A stretch of 54,717 nucleotides of DNA from Flavobacteriales bacterium (GTDB lineage Bacteria; Bacteroidota; Bacteroidia; Flavobacteriales_G; Salibacteraceae). The notes beneath the pieces are model-generated. The model did not search any database and was not told where the DNA came from. It saw only the letters and a list, made by a program, of their open reading frames with translations. The position numbers and the translations under genes are program-made. The stretch covers positions 1-54,717 of the forward strand of contig JABMOM010000030.1 of NCBI GenBank assembly GCA_013204105.1, in the 5' to 3' direction. This document shows, piece after piece, positions 9,107 through 17,162 of the stretch (its first letter is position 1; each line of letters begins with the position of its first letter).

Positions 9107-10663
9107 ATGTTAAGATTGTCAAACTTCATCAGTAAGAATCGTGCGTTGGCCTTTTGGCTCATACAAGCGCTTTTAGTTTCACTAACCATAGAGGCTCAAA
9201 CGCCGTATCTGCAGGAACGGCTATGTGGACCAGGGAATGGTAAGGAATATGTTTATTCAATTGATGAAGTTGGAAGTAATATCAGGATCACATCCGGTAC
9301 TCGCAGAATATCAGGGGGGGCATACGCATTATGCAGCATACTAATAAAGCCTGACGGCGAAATTCTCTCAAAAGATGAGATATTCTATGATTCAGTGGGT
9401 GTTACATGTGGATATAGAGACCCATCAATACATTTAGGAGATTCAATTGTGCTTGCCGGAGCTTTGAAATGGAATCAAGATAGTGTGCTTCCTGCAATCA
9501 TAGGAGTTGATCTCACTGGAAAGATTGCTACTCCAAGACTCATAAACGAAGGCTTCCAGTTTGGTGAGTTCTATGATGGCGTTGAAACAGGTGACGGAGG
9601 GATGATGCTCTTTGGAACGGTGACAACCGATACTGGATATGTTGATTTTCTAGCAGTTAGAGTTAATGCAGATGGAGAAGTTCAGTGGATGAAAACTTAT
9701 GGAACCACTACTTGGGATCAGGGGCTAGCCATATGCAAAGGCCCTGATGGTGGGTTTTTTCTTGGAGGAGAGACCAGAGGATATGGAAACGGAGCAGATT
9801 ATAACATCCTCATCATTCGAGTAGATTCGAACGGCAAAGAGATTTGGCGGGGAGATTGGGGGGGGTACTACAGCGATTGGTTCGGTAATTTGGAGTATAA
9901 CCCAAATGTAGGCTTGCTCTTTACTGGAACAAAAGCCAGAGAGCAAGGAGGAAGTCTCGGACCGGGTGCATACGTTATGCTCCTCGATGAGGACGGCGAG
10001 ATTATTTGGGATCAGTTTCTTACAGATTCGTATGGGGATACTTCATCCTTCAGTTCCTTTAGGGTCGGCCGATTCCTTGAAAATGGTACGATAATGGTTG
10101 CTGGTAGAGGCGAAAGATTCGATATTTTCTCTTCTGAAAGTAAGCCTGCGGCCATGATTCTTGACTATCAAGGGAACGTACTGATGAAGCGGATTTACAC
10201 ATCCTTTGTAAAGGAAGAGAGTATCGCATGGTTCGAAGATCTTGAGCAATTAAATGATGGTAGAATTATTGCTACAGGCGTTTACATTCCCGATAATTCG
10301 AACGCTCAAGACACAGGAAATCAAGATATATTGATTGTAGAGCTTGATGAAAATGGTTGTGAGTATCCGGGGTGCCAGCCACCTCTCGGTCAGGAGAATA
10401 TAAAAGCGACGCCGTCTATTTCAGATTGGAAGGTTTTTCCTAATCCAGCAATGGACGTGATCACATTATCCTGCGGTCTGGTCTCAAATGGCCTCACCGA
10501 GGTCAGAATGTACAATACTGCGGGTCAGCAGGTTCTTCAACAATCATTTTCGGGAACCAACGTTGACGTTCGAGTAGCCTACTTAGCAACGGGAGTATAC
10601 TTCCTTGAAATAAGCTCAGTGGAGCGCGATGAAGTCTGGAGGACTAAGCTGGTGGTCAGGTAA
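9107..10663 (+). CDS. T9SS-sorted secreted protein, tandem paralogue 1
   Basis: 518 residues. The N-terminus is basic with a hydrophobic run ending in SLTIEAQTPYLQ, fitting a signal peptide. The body has repeated units of the form GDGGMMLFGTVTTDTGYVD, GPDGGFFLGGET and LNDGRIIATGVYIPD, suggesting a beta-propeller-like fold with about six to seven blades. It ends in a T9SS sorting domain (VFPNPAMDV, MYNTAGQQV, GVYFLEI, WRTKLVVR). It is clearly paralogous to the following gene along its full length (shared WMKTYGT, GGYY.DW, DTGNQDILIVELDENGCEYP). No catalytic motif is visible. The substrate or adhesion target is unknown. Confidence 0.85.
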   Translation: MLRLSNFISKNRALAFWLIQALLVSLTIEAQTPYLQERLCGPGNGKEYVYSIDEVGSNIRITSGTRRISGGAYALCSILIKPDGEILSKDEIFYDSVGVTCGYRDPSIHLGDSIVLAGALKWNQDSVLPAIIGVDLTGKIATPRLINEGFQFGEFYDGVETGDGGMMLFGTVTTDTGYVDFLAVRVNADGEVQWMKTYGTTTWDQGLAICKGPDGGFFLGGETRGYGNGADYNILIIRVDSNGKEIWRGDWGGYYSDWFGNLEYNPNVGLLFTGTKAREQGGSLGPGAYVMLLDEDGEIIWDQFLTDSYGDTSSFSSFRVGRFLENGTIMVAGRGERFDIFSSESKPAAMILDYQGNVLMKRIYTSFVKEESIAWFEDLEQLNDGRIIATGVYIPDNSNAQDTGNQDILIVELDENGCEYPGCQPPLGQENIKATPSISDWKVFPNPAMDVITLSCGLVSNGLTEVRMYNTAGQQVLQQSFSGTNVDVRVAYLATGVYFLEISSVERDEVWRTKLVVR

Positions 10664-10690
10664 GTCAGACATTGATATGAGGAACACTAA

Positions 10691-12259
10691 ATGCATGCTA
10701 TGTTAAGTTTCTCAAGCTTTAATAGAAAAGGAGTTGCAATGCTCTTCTTGTGCAGTTGCATGTTGTCTTGCACGACGAAGGTAATAGCCCAGCAACCCTA
10801 TCTATTTAAACGTCTCAGTGATCCGGTTGATGGATTCGAGTATCCTTATTCCATTGATGAGGTCAATGGAAATATACTGGTGACTGCAGGATCCTATCCT
10901 CCTTCATCTAACTCTTACGCCGTTTGCAGTTTCGTTCTTAATCCGGTTGGCGATGTATTGTTCAAGGATTATTTAGCCTATGATTCGGTATCTGTATTCA
11001 GCGGTTATCGTGGTTCATCAATAGTGATCGATGATTCAATCTTTCTCACGGGTGGTCTACAATGGAACCAGGACAGTATATTACCCGGGGTCATTGGAGT
11101 GAGTCTTTCTGGTAATATCGGAATTCCCAGGCTTATTGACGGTGGTGTCGATTTTGGAGGGTTTAATGACGGAGTTGCAACGGATGATGGAGGAATGCTA
11201 CTCTTCGGAATAGCTAAAACTGATACTGGATATGTTGATTATCTTGCTGTAAGGGTCAACGCAGAGGGAGAGATTCAGTGGATGAAAACCTACGGCACTG
11301 ACTGGTGGGATAGAGGTTATTCAGTTTGTCATGGGCCAGACGGTGGATTCTTTTTAGGCGGTGTATCAAAAGGTGTTGGACACGTAGGCAGAAATCACAT
11401 CTTCATTATTCGAATTGACTCTACTGGAAAAGAGATTTGGAGAGGTGATTGGGGAGGGTATTATGATGATTGGTTGGCTAATATGGAGTATAATCCTGAA
11501 GTAGGCTTGTTAGTTGTTGGGTCGAGGTCTCCAGAACAAGGTGGGCCGGGGCTTCAAGAAGGAGCCTATGCAATGCTTTTGAATGACTATGGCGATTTGT
11601 TATGGGACGTTTTTTACAACGAAGTTGTTGGAGACACAGTCTCCATGGATGCGTTTTTTTCGGCGGAGTTTATCGGTGAAGACAGGGTTTTAATAGTGGG
11701 GCAAGGATACAAGGTAATAGACCTAATGCCATATAGTATTCCGCATGCAGTGATTTTAGATAAGTATGGTAATGAACTCATGAAGAGGCACTACACTTCT
11801 ATCCCAGCAACTTACAGTCATGCATGGTTCGAAGACGTTATCCAGCTAGACGATGGTAGAATTTTCGTAAGCGGCATTTATCTCCCCGACACCACAAACG
11901 CTCAAGACACGGGCAACCAAGACATCTTGATCGTAGAGCTTGATGAAAATGGTTGTGAATATCCGGGCTGTCAACCACCGCTGGGACGAGAGGAAGTGAA
12001 AGCGACACAAGCTGAAGCAGGCTGGAAGGTTTATCCAAATCCAGCTAAGGACGTGTTCACTTTATCCTGCGGTCATGTCTCACATGGCCTCACCAATGTC
12101 AGAATATACAATACGGCGGGTCAGCAGGTTCTTCAACAATCGTTTTCAGGAAGCAACGTTGACGTTCGAGTGACCGACTTAGCAACAGGAGTATATATCC
12201 TTGAACTACGCTCAGAGGGGCTGAATGATGTCTGGCGGACAAAGCTGGTGGTGCGATAG
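10691..12259 (+). CDS. T9SS-sorted secreted protein, tandem paralogue 2
   Basis: 522 residues, starting 27 bp after the previous stop. An ATG at 10700 (three codons in) is an alternative start. The hydrophobic N-terminus (VAMLFLCSCMLSCTTKVIAQQ) could be read as a type I signal cut after IAQ or as a lipoprotein signal at LSCT; the C-terminal T9SS domain favours the first. The body repeats mirror the preceding gene (DDGGMLLFGIAKTDTGYVDY, GPDGGFFLGGVSKG, DDGRIFVSGIYLPD). The sorting domain is VYPNPAKDV, IYNTAGQQV, GVYILEL, WRTKLVVR. The gene pair looks like a fairly old tandem duplication with a more conserved 3' end. Confidence 0.85.
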   Translation: MHAMLSFSSFNRKGVAMLFLCSCMLSCTTKVIAQQPYLFKRLSDPVDGFEYPYSIDEVNGNILVTAGSYPPSSNSYAVCSFVLNPVGDVLFKDYLAYDSVSVFSGYRGSSIVIDDSIFLTGGLQWNQDSILPGVIGVSLSGNIGIPRLIDGGVDFGGFNDGVATDDGGMLLFGIAKTDTGYVDYLAVRVNAEGEIQWMKTYGTDWWDRGYSVCHGPDGGFFLGGVSKGVGHVGRNHIFIIRIDSTGKEIWRGDWGGYYDDWLANMEYNPEVGLLVVGSRSPEQGGPGLQEGAYAMLLNDYGDLLWDVFYNEVVGDTVSMDAFFSAEFIGEDRVLIVGQGYKVIDLMPYSIPHAVILDKYGNELMKRHYTSIPATYSHAWFEDVIQLDDGRIFVSGIYLPDTTNAQDTGNQDILIVELDENGCEYPGCQPPLGREEVKATQAEAGWKVYPNPAKDVFTLSCGHVSHGLTNVRIYNTAGQQVLQQSFSGSNVDVRVTDLATGVYILELRSEGLNDVWRTKLVVR

Positions 12260-12268
12260 CGTTTCCGA

Positions 12269-12445
12269 ATGGCCTCAATTGAACGCATTAAGAACGTTTA
12301 TGAAATCCTAGCCATTGTTTTTGTTGGCAAGGTCAAAGAACAGTTCGACATCAAAAAAGAAGAAATTGTTGGCGTTCCAAGATTGATTGGGAACACGTAT
12401 TTATCACAGCAGGCACCTTGCGCTAAGGCTCCAAGAGGATCGTGA
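12269..12445 (+). CDS. Candidate small protein, 58 aa
   Basis: An ATG frame of 58 codons starts nine bases after the preceding stop and sits in the otherwise empty 245-bp gap before the convergent lipoprotein gene. The product begins MASIERIKNVYEILAIVFVG, with an amphipathic start, a short hydrophobic stretch and a basic/acidic middle (KVKEQFDIKKEE). Its composition is protein-like, but I recognise no family and see no ribosome site. It could equally be a remnant or chance frame. Confidence 0.3.
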   Translation: MASIERIKNVYEILAIVFVGKVKEQFDIKKEEIVGVPRLIGNTYLSQQAPCAKAPRGS

Positions 12446-12504
12446 AATGTAAGGACTACTCTGCAGAACTTAGCATGAACGTAACCTGAAACACCAGGGC
12501 GCGA

Positions 12505-12972
12505 TTAGTCCTTCAGCTTGCCTGTCTCCTTGCATTTTTGATTGAAGACACAGCACTTGGCTTCATCGCCCTCGCAATCTCCATCGTCGCAATAGATCTT
12601 GTAGGCCTTGCCATCGCAGTCCTTGTTGTCGTATTTCACTAGAACGACATCATCACCGCTCACATACTTGATCATTCCTGCGGTATAGCATCCACAATCT
12701 TCGTTCAACACAAGTGGCTCTACGATGGTCTTTTCCCAGGCTTCATCGGTTTCTTTTTGATCATCCCCAGACTTATCATCGGCATTATCCTTATTTCCTT
12801 CGTCGTTGTCGTCAACGTCATCATTGCCGTCTTGGTGATCGTCGTCATCCCAATCGTTGTCTTGGCAATAGTCACACGTTTGCTTCTCATGGCATTTATC
12901 GTTGTCCATCTTCTCGCAAGCGGTGAAGATCAATCCAAAAAGAAGAAAAAGGGAAAGCAGGTGCAATCGCAT
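12505..12972 (-). CDS. Asp-rich, Cys-rich lipoprotein, unknown function
   Basis: 155 residues from ATG 12972. Longer upstream frames exist, but this start places a lipoprotein signal right at the N-terminus (MRLHLLSLFLLFGLIFTAC, lipobox FTAC). After the lipid Cys come Cys-containing segments (CHEKQTCDYC), then a low-complexity Asp/Asn/Glu linker of ~45 residues. A C-terminal region with many Cys pairs follows (DCGCYTAG, DNKDCDGKAYKIYC, CEGDEAKCC). Part of the C-terminal half resembles short Cys-rich domains seen in other Bacteroidota lipoproteins. The acidic linker could bind divalent cations, which is only an inference. It is convergent with the T9SS paralogues. Confidence 0.72.
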   Translation of the reverse strand: MRLHLLSLFLLFGLIFTACEKMDNDKCHEKQTCDYCQDNDWDDDDHQDGNDDVDDNDEGNKDNADDKSGDDQKETDEAWEKTIVEPLVLNEDCGCYTAGMIKYVSGDDVVLVKYDNKDCDGKAYKIYCDDGDCEGDEAKCCVFNQKCKETGKLKD

Positions 12973-13013
12973 AATTGATTGGTTTTGAGGATGGAAAGGT
13001 AGACAAATGCCCG

Positions 13014-13388
13014 TCATAAGCGCTTCCTTAAGGCAACTCTTTGCCAAAGTGCGAGCAGGCCCACGATCAGGGCGATTGCACCGATTAGCATCTTGCCACC
13101 AACGCTAAAATCAATAGGAGGGAAGAGCAAAATCAAACTACTGCCCAACACCCAGAGCAGGTCTTGAAATACGATTGTCCAGGCTAGTTGAGGATTGGGC
13201 TTTGCTTGTCGGATCAGCAGCACCAAGCCTATGCAAAAGACCGCTAATCCTATTCCGATGAAACGGAGAATCCAGGCATTGGGAACACCCATCCAAATAG
13301 AAACCTCAGTTGCAAAGACCAGCGCGACCGTCGCGCTGGTTCCACTGAACAGCGCATTGGCCGTCAGGGCTCGTTTTAAGTTATTCAT
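13014..13388 (-). CDS. Four-helix membrane protein, unknown function
   Basis: 124 residues with four predicted membrane segments: ~8-33, 40-60 (FIGIGLAVFCIGLVLLI), 70-90 (VFQDLLWVLGSSLILLF) and 98-115 (MLIGAIALIVGLLAL). It has a short basic C-terminus (RVALRKRL). No conserved catalytic residue is evident. It starts 10 bases after the stop of the SRPBCC gene on the same strand, so the two form an operon expressed divergently from the AraC regulator gene. Small membrane proteins of this shape often accompany SRPBCC or DoxX-type genes. Confidence 0.7.
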   Translation of the reverse strand: MNNLKRALTANALFSGTSATVALVFATEVSIWMGVPNAWILRFIGIGLAVFCIGLVLLIRQAKPNPQLAWTIVFQDLLWVLGSSLILLFPPIDFSVGGKMLIGAIALIVGLLALWQRVALRKRL

Positions 13389-13398
13389 GCCGATGCAA

Positions 13399-13839
13399 TT
13401 AGCCGTTCATGGCTTCCGCTCGCTGCTTCAAGGCTTCATTCATCGCGTTGAATCCTGCGAGTGTATCCTTTCCAATCATTCCAAAAATGAGGGAAGAAAG
13501 CACTCCAGTGAATACCTCTCCATGCACGAAACGCACGCTTCCGTCGGCCTGGGGCTCGAGTTGGAAGGAATGCTCGCCATCGAAAAGTCCTTTGACAAAC
13601 AAGCTTCCTAACCATCGCAACTCGGCGTCTTTTTTCACGACGAGCAATTTGGGTTTAAATACAGATGGTTTGTCCTTTCCCAAGCTAACGTGAATCTCGA
13701 TGTTGTTTCCTTCTTTTAGCTCTCCGTTCAAAGTGACGACAAGTGGATTCCATTTTGGATAATCAGTGGTATTGGCTAAAATCTTCCATATCGTTTCAGC
13801 AGAAGCGTTGATGGTAATGGCTGTCTTTATTGTTTTCAT
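13399..13839 (-). CDS. SRPBCC-family (START-like) protein
   Basis: 146 residues from ATG 13839 (upstream Met codons at 13848 and 13863 are possible). The pattern TAITINASAETIWKILANTTDYPKWNPLV is the typical first helix and strand of the Bet v1/START-like (polyketide cyclase/SRPBCC) fold. FKPKLLVVKKDAELRWLG and GEHSFQLEPQADGSVRFVHGE follow in the family order. The fold makes a deep hydrophobic pocket for a lipid or other small ligand; the ligand is unknown. It is likely cytoplasmic. It is divergent from the AraC-type regulator with ~110 bp between starts, so that regulator may control it. Confidence 0.82.
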   Translation of the reverse strand: MKTIKTAITINASAETIWKILANTTDYPKWNPLVVTLNGELKEGNNIEIHVSLGKDKPSVFKPKLLVVKKDAELRWLGSLFVKGLFDGEHSFQLEPQADGSVRFVHGEVFTGVLSSLIFGMIGKDTLAGFNAMNEALKQRAEAMNG

Positions 13840-13952
13840 GGTTATCATTTTTTGATGGGACAAAACTCATCATTCGATGATCAGATGGCCCTTCAGTAAA
13901 TGCCATTGTATTGACATTTCGTGCCAAAAGATAGGCTGCTTATTTTTGAGGC

Positions 13953-14975
13953 ATGCATTTCAATGGAAGATTCGTGCTGAGTATGATCGATTTTGCCGGT
14001 CAGCTGGGCGCAGACACTGAGGCATTGATGGGGCTAACTGGTCTGTCAATGGAAGAGCTGAGTCAGGAAGACTGTCGGTTTGGACAAGACATTTACAATG
14101 CGGTGATTGAAAATGCCGTGGAAATGACAGGTGACCCCTTGTTTGGATTGCACGGTGGAGAGCATCTGAACTTGGCGGCCGCAGGACTCATCAATCAGAT
14201 CGCACAAACCAGTGCCACCGTTCGCCAGGCGCTCGAATATTGCTGTGAATTTGCCAATTTGGGTTGCAGCGCCTTACCCACCGAGCTACACCGCATGGGC
14301 AGCGATTACAAGCTGACCCTGCGTCCGGTCAAAGAATGGGTAGATCAATCCAAAGTGAGCGTAGAGCAAACCGTGTATGGTTACTTGGCATTTACGGTCC
14401 GTGAGTTTCAATCGATTACGCGGAATGCGCACGTTCCAAAAGAAGTTTGGTTGACTTGTGAGGCGCCACCAGAGCCCGCAGCTGTGGAGAGGGTGGTTGG
14501 TTGTGCGGTGCTTTTTGGCTGCGAAGAAAACGCCATCATTTTTGATAAAAAGCATGTCGACATGCCGGTCGTTACCAGTGATTTCGCTCTGTTGCGTATG
14601 CTGGTATCGCACGCCGAAGAAAAGGAGCGAAGCCTGAGAAATGAACTTGGATTCTACAGCCTAGTGAAGCGAGCAGTAGTGAATTTGGTGAAGCCAGAAT
14701 TCCCTTCCATAGAGCAGATTGCGGCTCACCTTAACATGAGTGTTCGCACCTTCCAACGAAAGTTGAAGGAGGATGGACATACCTACAAACAACTCATTGA
14801 CGAGCTCAGAAAGGAGTTTGCGATGAACTACTTGAAGAAGGATGAATTGTCTATTTCCGAGGTAGCTTACCTCCTCGATTATGCGGATGCGAGTGCATTC
14901 GTGCGTTCGTTTAAAAGGTGGACACACATGACGCCGGTGCAATTCAGAGCGCAAATAAATCAGCCGGGAGCGTAG
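13953..14975 (+). CDS. AraC-family regulator with N-terminal arabinose-binding-like domain
   Basis: 340 residues. The first ~200 form the domain seen in the OruR/ArgR/FadR-type AraC group (DPLFGLHGGEHLNLAAAGLINQIAQTSATVRQAL). The last ~95 hold two helix-turn-helix units (IEQIAAHLNMSVRTFQRKLKEDGHTYKQL and LSISEVAYLLDYADASAFVRSFKRW). Members bind a small molecule and activate a nearby gene. It is divergent from the SRPBCC/membrane operon (13014-13839), the likely target. Its 3' end overlaps the convergent VOC gene by 16 bp. The effector is unknown. Confidence 0.92.
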   Translation: MHFNGRFVLSMIDFAGQLGADTEALMGLTGLSMEELSQEDCRFGQDIYNAVIENAVEMTGDPLFGLHGGEHLNLAAAGLINQIAQTSATVRQALEYCCEFANLGCSALPTELHRMGSDYKLTLRPVKEWVDQSKVSVEQTVYGYLAFTVREFQSITRNAHVPKEVWLTCEAPPEPAAVERVVGCAVLFGCEENAIIFDKKHVDMPVVTSDFALLRMLVSHAEEKERSLRNELGFYSLVKRAVVNLVKPEFPSIEQIAAHLNMSVRTFQRKLKEDGHTYKQLIDELRKEFAMNYLKKDELSISEVAYLLDYADASAFVRSFKRWTHMTPVQFRAQINQPGA

Positions 14976-15364
14976 GCACTGATTTCAAACAGGTGTCCGT
15001 CGGGATCTCGGAAAAAGCAGCGCGTCTCCCCTCCATTTTTCACGGGTGGCGTGATGAAGGATGCGCCCCGACCTTTCAGCAGGACATAGCTCGCTTCGCA
15101 ATCCTCGACCCTTAGGGTAAAGGCATGGCTCATGTCATCCTCATTTTTAGGAGGGTTCATATAGGTAGCCGGCTTATCTGCCGTTGGCGCTCCACTCGTT
15201 ACCAAAAGCAGCCATTGACCAAGGAATTGAAGCACTACTGAATCTCCTCCATAAGCGCGGTAGAGCTCAGCGCCGAGTACCTCCGTGTACCATTGGGTGG
15301 ATTGTTTGATGTCGCTTACCACTAATATGGTTGTAATCGCAGAGGCATAGCTATCCTTTTTCAT
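14960..15364 (-). CDS. VOC-family (glyoxalase/bleomycin-resistance-like) protein
   Basis: 134 residues from ATG 15364 (a TTG two codons earlier is less likely). It shows the VOC pattern: ITTILVVSDIKQSTQWYTEVLG at the N-terminus, VVLQFLGQWLLLV in the middle, then HAFTLRVEDCEASYVLLKGRGA and CFFRDPDGHLFEIS at the C-terminus. The final Glu in HLFEI and the His in SHAFTL are typical metal ligands of the fold. Members act as dioxygenases, glyoxalases or antibiotic-binding proteins; which one applies here cannot be told. It follows the GyrI-like gene on the same strand by 37 bp, suggesting a small operon. Confidence 0.85.
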   Translation of the reverse strand: MKKDSYASAITTILVVSDIKQSTQWYTEVLGAELYRAYGGDSVVLQFLGQWLLLVTSGAPTADKPATYMNPPKNEDDMSHAFTLRVEDCEASYVLLKGRGASFITPPVKNGGETRCFFRDPDGHLFEISAYAPG

Positions 15365-15401
15365 GCCCAAAAGATGCGATCAAAAGGTGGATTCACCAAT
15401 G

Positions 15402-15893
15402 CTAACTTCCATTTTTAATGGGAATCCAAATCTCTTCCTCCGATGCAGGGTCTTCTCCATAGTAGCGCTCACCCATTACCGCTATGTGCGGGCGATCATC
15501 CAGTTCATACGCAGAATTGGGGATCCATTCTTGAAAAACCCATTCAAAAAACGGCCGAGATTCACTTGGCTTTCCCCTGTAGGTGAAAACGGCAAAGTTT
15601 CCAGGTGCTACTTCAAGGAGCTCGAAGCCATCGGGTATTTGGCTTGTGGGAGAAACCTTGACAGCAGCCCATTTTGTGAATTCGACCGTTGGATTGAATT
15701 CAGAATAAAAGCCCTCTGGATACAGGTCGATGGAATACAATTCGATTCCCAGCGCGGTTTTAATCGAGCTGCGCTTTGGCATAAACCGATTCCAAAGTTG
15801 GAACGTCTTGTTTTGTGCGAACGATGTCCGAGTGTTGTAGCCGATAAACGATTGAGCCTCCTTGAACACAACCTGTGGAGTTTGATGCAACAT
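15402..15893 (-). CDS. GyrI-like / effector-binding-domain protein
   Basis: 163 residues. The pattern TSFAQNKTFQLWNRFMPKR, then YSIDLYPEGFYSEFNPTVEFTKWAAVKV, VAPGNFAVFTYRG, FFEWVFQEWIPNSAYELDDRPHIAVMGERY and EEEIWIPI matches the AraC-type effector-binding (GyrI-like, SOUL-related) fold along its whole length. No DNA-binding part is present, so it is a stand-alone small-molecule-binding protein. It is divergent from the ECF sigma gene with 122 bp between starts, and precedes the VOC gene. Stand-alone members can bind or hydrolyse toxic electrophiles; this is family knowledge, not shown here. Confidence 0.82.
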   Translation of the reverse strand: MLHQTPQVVFKEAQSFIGYNTRTSFAQNKTFQLWNRFMPKRSSIKTALGIELYSIDLYPEGFYSEFNPTVEFTKWAAVKVSPTSQIPDGFELLEVAPGNFAVFTYRGKPSESRPFFEWVFQEWIPNSAYELDDRPHIAVMGERYYGEDPASEEEIWIPIKNGS

Positions 15894-16015
15894 ATGCCAA
15901 TGCTAGCCATTCTTTGAGTGAAAATGAAATCAATTACCGCGCATTGTATGTCTCCCAAAAAATAATCACTTCATATGCATCACTTCCATTTGAGGCTTGT
16001 CTTTAGGATGTAGTG

Positions 16016-16618
16016 ATGCAAGAGAACAGACTTCGGAATACTACCTTTCAGCCGGTGAGCGCGCAGGATCATAGCACGAATGTGGATCAGGTCAAGAGTA
16101 TCCATCAGGATGCCTTGGCCCGCTGTGTAAAAGGAGACCGTCATGCTCAAATGCAGATCTATCATCTGTATTACAAAGCCATGTTCAACACCGCCCATCG
16201 AATTGTATTGGATCGCCACGACGCAGAAGACGTGATGCAAGAGGCCTTTTTGACTGCGTTCGAACAGCTGCCGTCCCTTATAGATACATCGACGTTTCCA
16301 GCATGGCTGAAGCGAATTGTCGTGAATAAAAGCATCAATTCCTTGCGTGCGAAGAAGACCTATGACGGCCACAAGGAAGAGTGGCTCGGCCCTGAGGAGG
16401 CCGAACCTTCGTTTGATGCACCTTATTCTGTTCAACAGATCAAAGAGGCGATTGCACAACTGTCGGATGGTTATCGAAGCATTGTCAACTTGTACTTATT
16501 TGAAGGCTACGATCACGAGGAAATCGCGGAAATAATGGGCATCAGCAGTGCCACCTCACGCTCACAATTCAACCGCGGAAAGCAACGGGTCAGAGAATTT
16601 TTAATTCAGCAGGCATGA
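16016..16618 (+). CDS. ECF-type RNA polymerase sigma factor
   Basis: 200 residues from ATG 16016 (a GTG directly before it is also in frame). Region 2 is HAQMQIYHLYYKAMFNTAHRIV with DRHDAEDVMQEAFLTAF. Region 4 is QQIKEAIAQLSDGYRSIVNLYLFEGYDHEEIAEIMGISSATSRSQFNRGKQRVREFL. It belongs to the Bacteroidota group that ends in a short Arg-rich helix. Its stop overlaps the next start (ATGA, 16615-16618), giving translational coupling to a membrane protein that is likely its regulator. It probably directs transcription of envelope-linked genes. Confidence 0.93.
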   Translation: MQENRLRNTTFQPVSAQDHSTNVDQVKSIHQDALARCVKGDRHAQMQIYHLYYKAMFNTAHRIVLDRHDAEDVMQEAFLTAFEQLPSLIDTSTFPAWLKRIVVNKSINSLRAKKTYDGHKEEWLGPEEAEPSFDAPYSVQQIKEAIAQLSDGYRSIVNLYLFEGYDHEEIAEIMGISSATSRSQFNRGKQRVREFLIQQA

Positions 16619-17160
16619 AATCATTAGAAGAAATAATCAGCGCCGATCGGTCATCGTTCGATGACCAAGAGCCAAACCAAGGGCATGCGAAGCGCTTCGA
16701 ACAAAAGCTGCGCAAGGTTTCCGAGGAGCCTAAAAGCAACAATCCAATGCAGATGGTCTGGTGGGCCGCTGCGGTGATCGTGGGAATATTGTTTGTTACG
16801 CGAGCTGTTCCAAACGGGGAGGGGGAAATGGATCAACCAATCCAACAAGCCACGATTGGTTTGAGTGACATCTCGCCTGAAATGGCTGAAGTAGAAGGCT
16901 ACTTCTCAGACCAGATACGTACCAAGAAAAGAAGCATCGTCTCGACTGATTCAGAGGAAATGATCGGCCAACTTGTCGCGGGACAGTTGCATCAACTCGA
17001 AGAAGATTATGAGGCGTTGAGACAAGAATTAAACCATCACCAAGGCGATCAGCGGATCGTGCGGTACATGGTTGAGAATTATAGGTTGCGACTTATGTTG
17101 CTCGAGATGCACCTAGAGAAGATCGAAAAATATGAGCAGCAAAACCGTTTAGTGAATTAA
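16615..17160 (+). CDS. Single-span membrane protein, probable anti-sigma partner
   Basis: 181 residues. A polar N-terminal ~45 residues (acidic then basic, ERFEQKLRKVSEEPKSNN-like) precede one membrane segment at ~47-64 (VWWAAAVIVGILFVTRAV). An outside region follows with a long helical/coiled-coil-like tail (QLVAGQLHQLEEDYEALRQEL, then RLMLLEMHLEKIEKYEQQ). This layout, a cytoplasmic stub, one helix and a periplasmic coiled coil directly after an ECF sigma gene, fits an anti-sigma-type regulator. No zinc-binding HxxxCxxC motif is present, so it is not a ZAS-type anti-sigma factor. The DUF4097 gene starts two bases after its stop. Confidence 0.75.
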   Translation: MKSLEEIISADRSSFDDQEPNQGHAKRFEQKLRKVSEEPKSNNPMQMVWWAAAVIVGILFVTRAVPNGEGEMDQPIQQATIGLSDISPEMAEVEGYFSDQIRTKKRSIVSTDSEEMIGQLVAGQLHQLEEDYEALRQELNHHQGDQRIVRYMVENYRLRLMLLEMHLEKIEKYEQQNRLVN

Positions 17161-17162
17161 TC

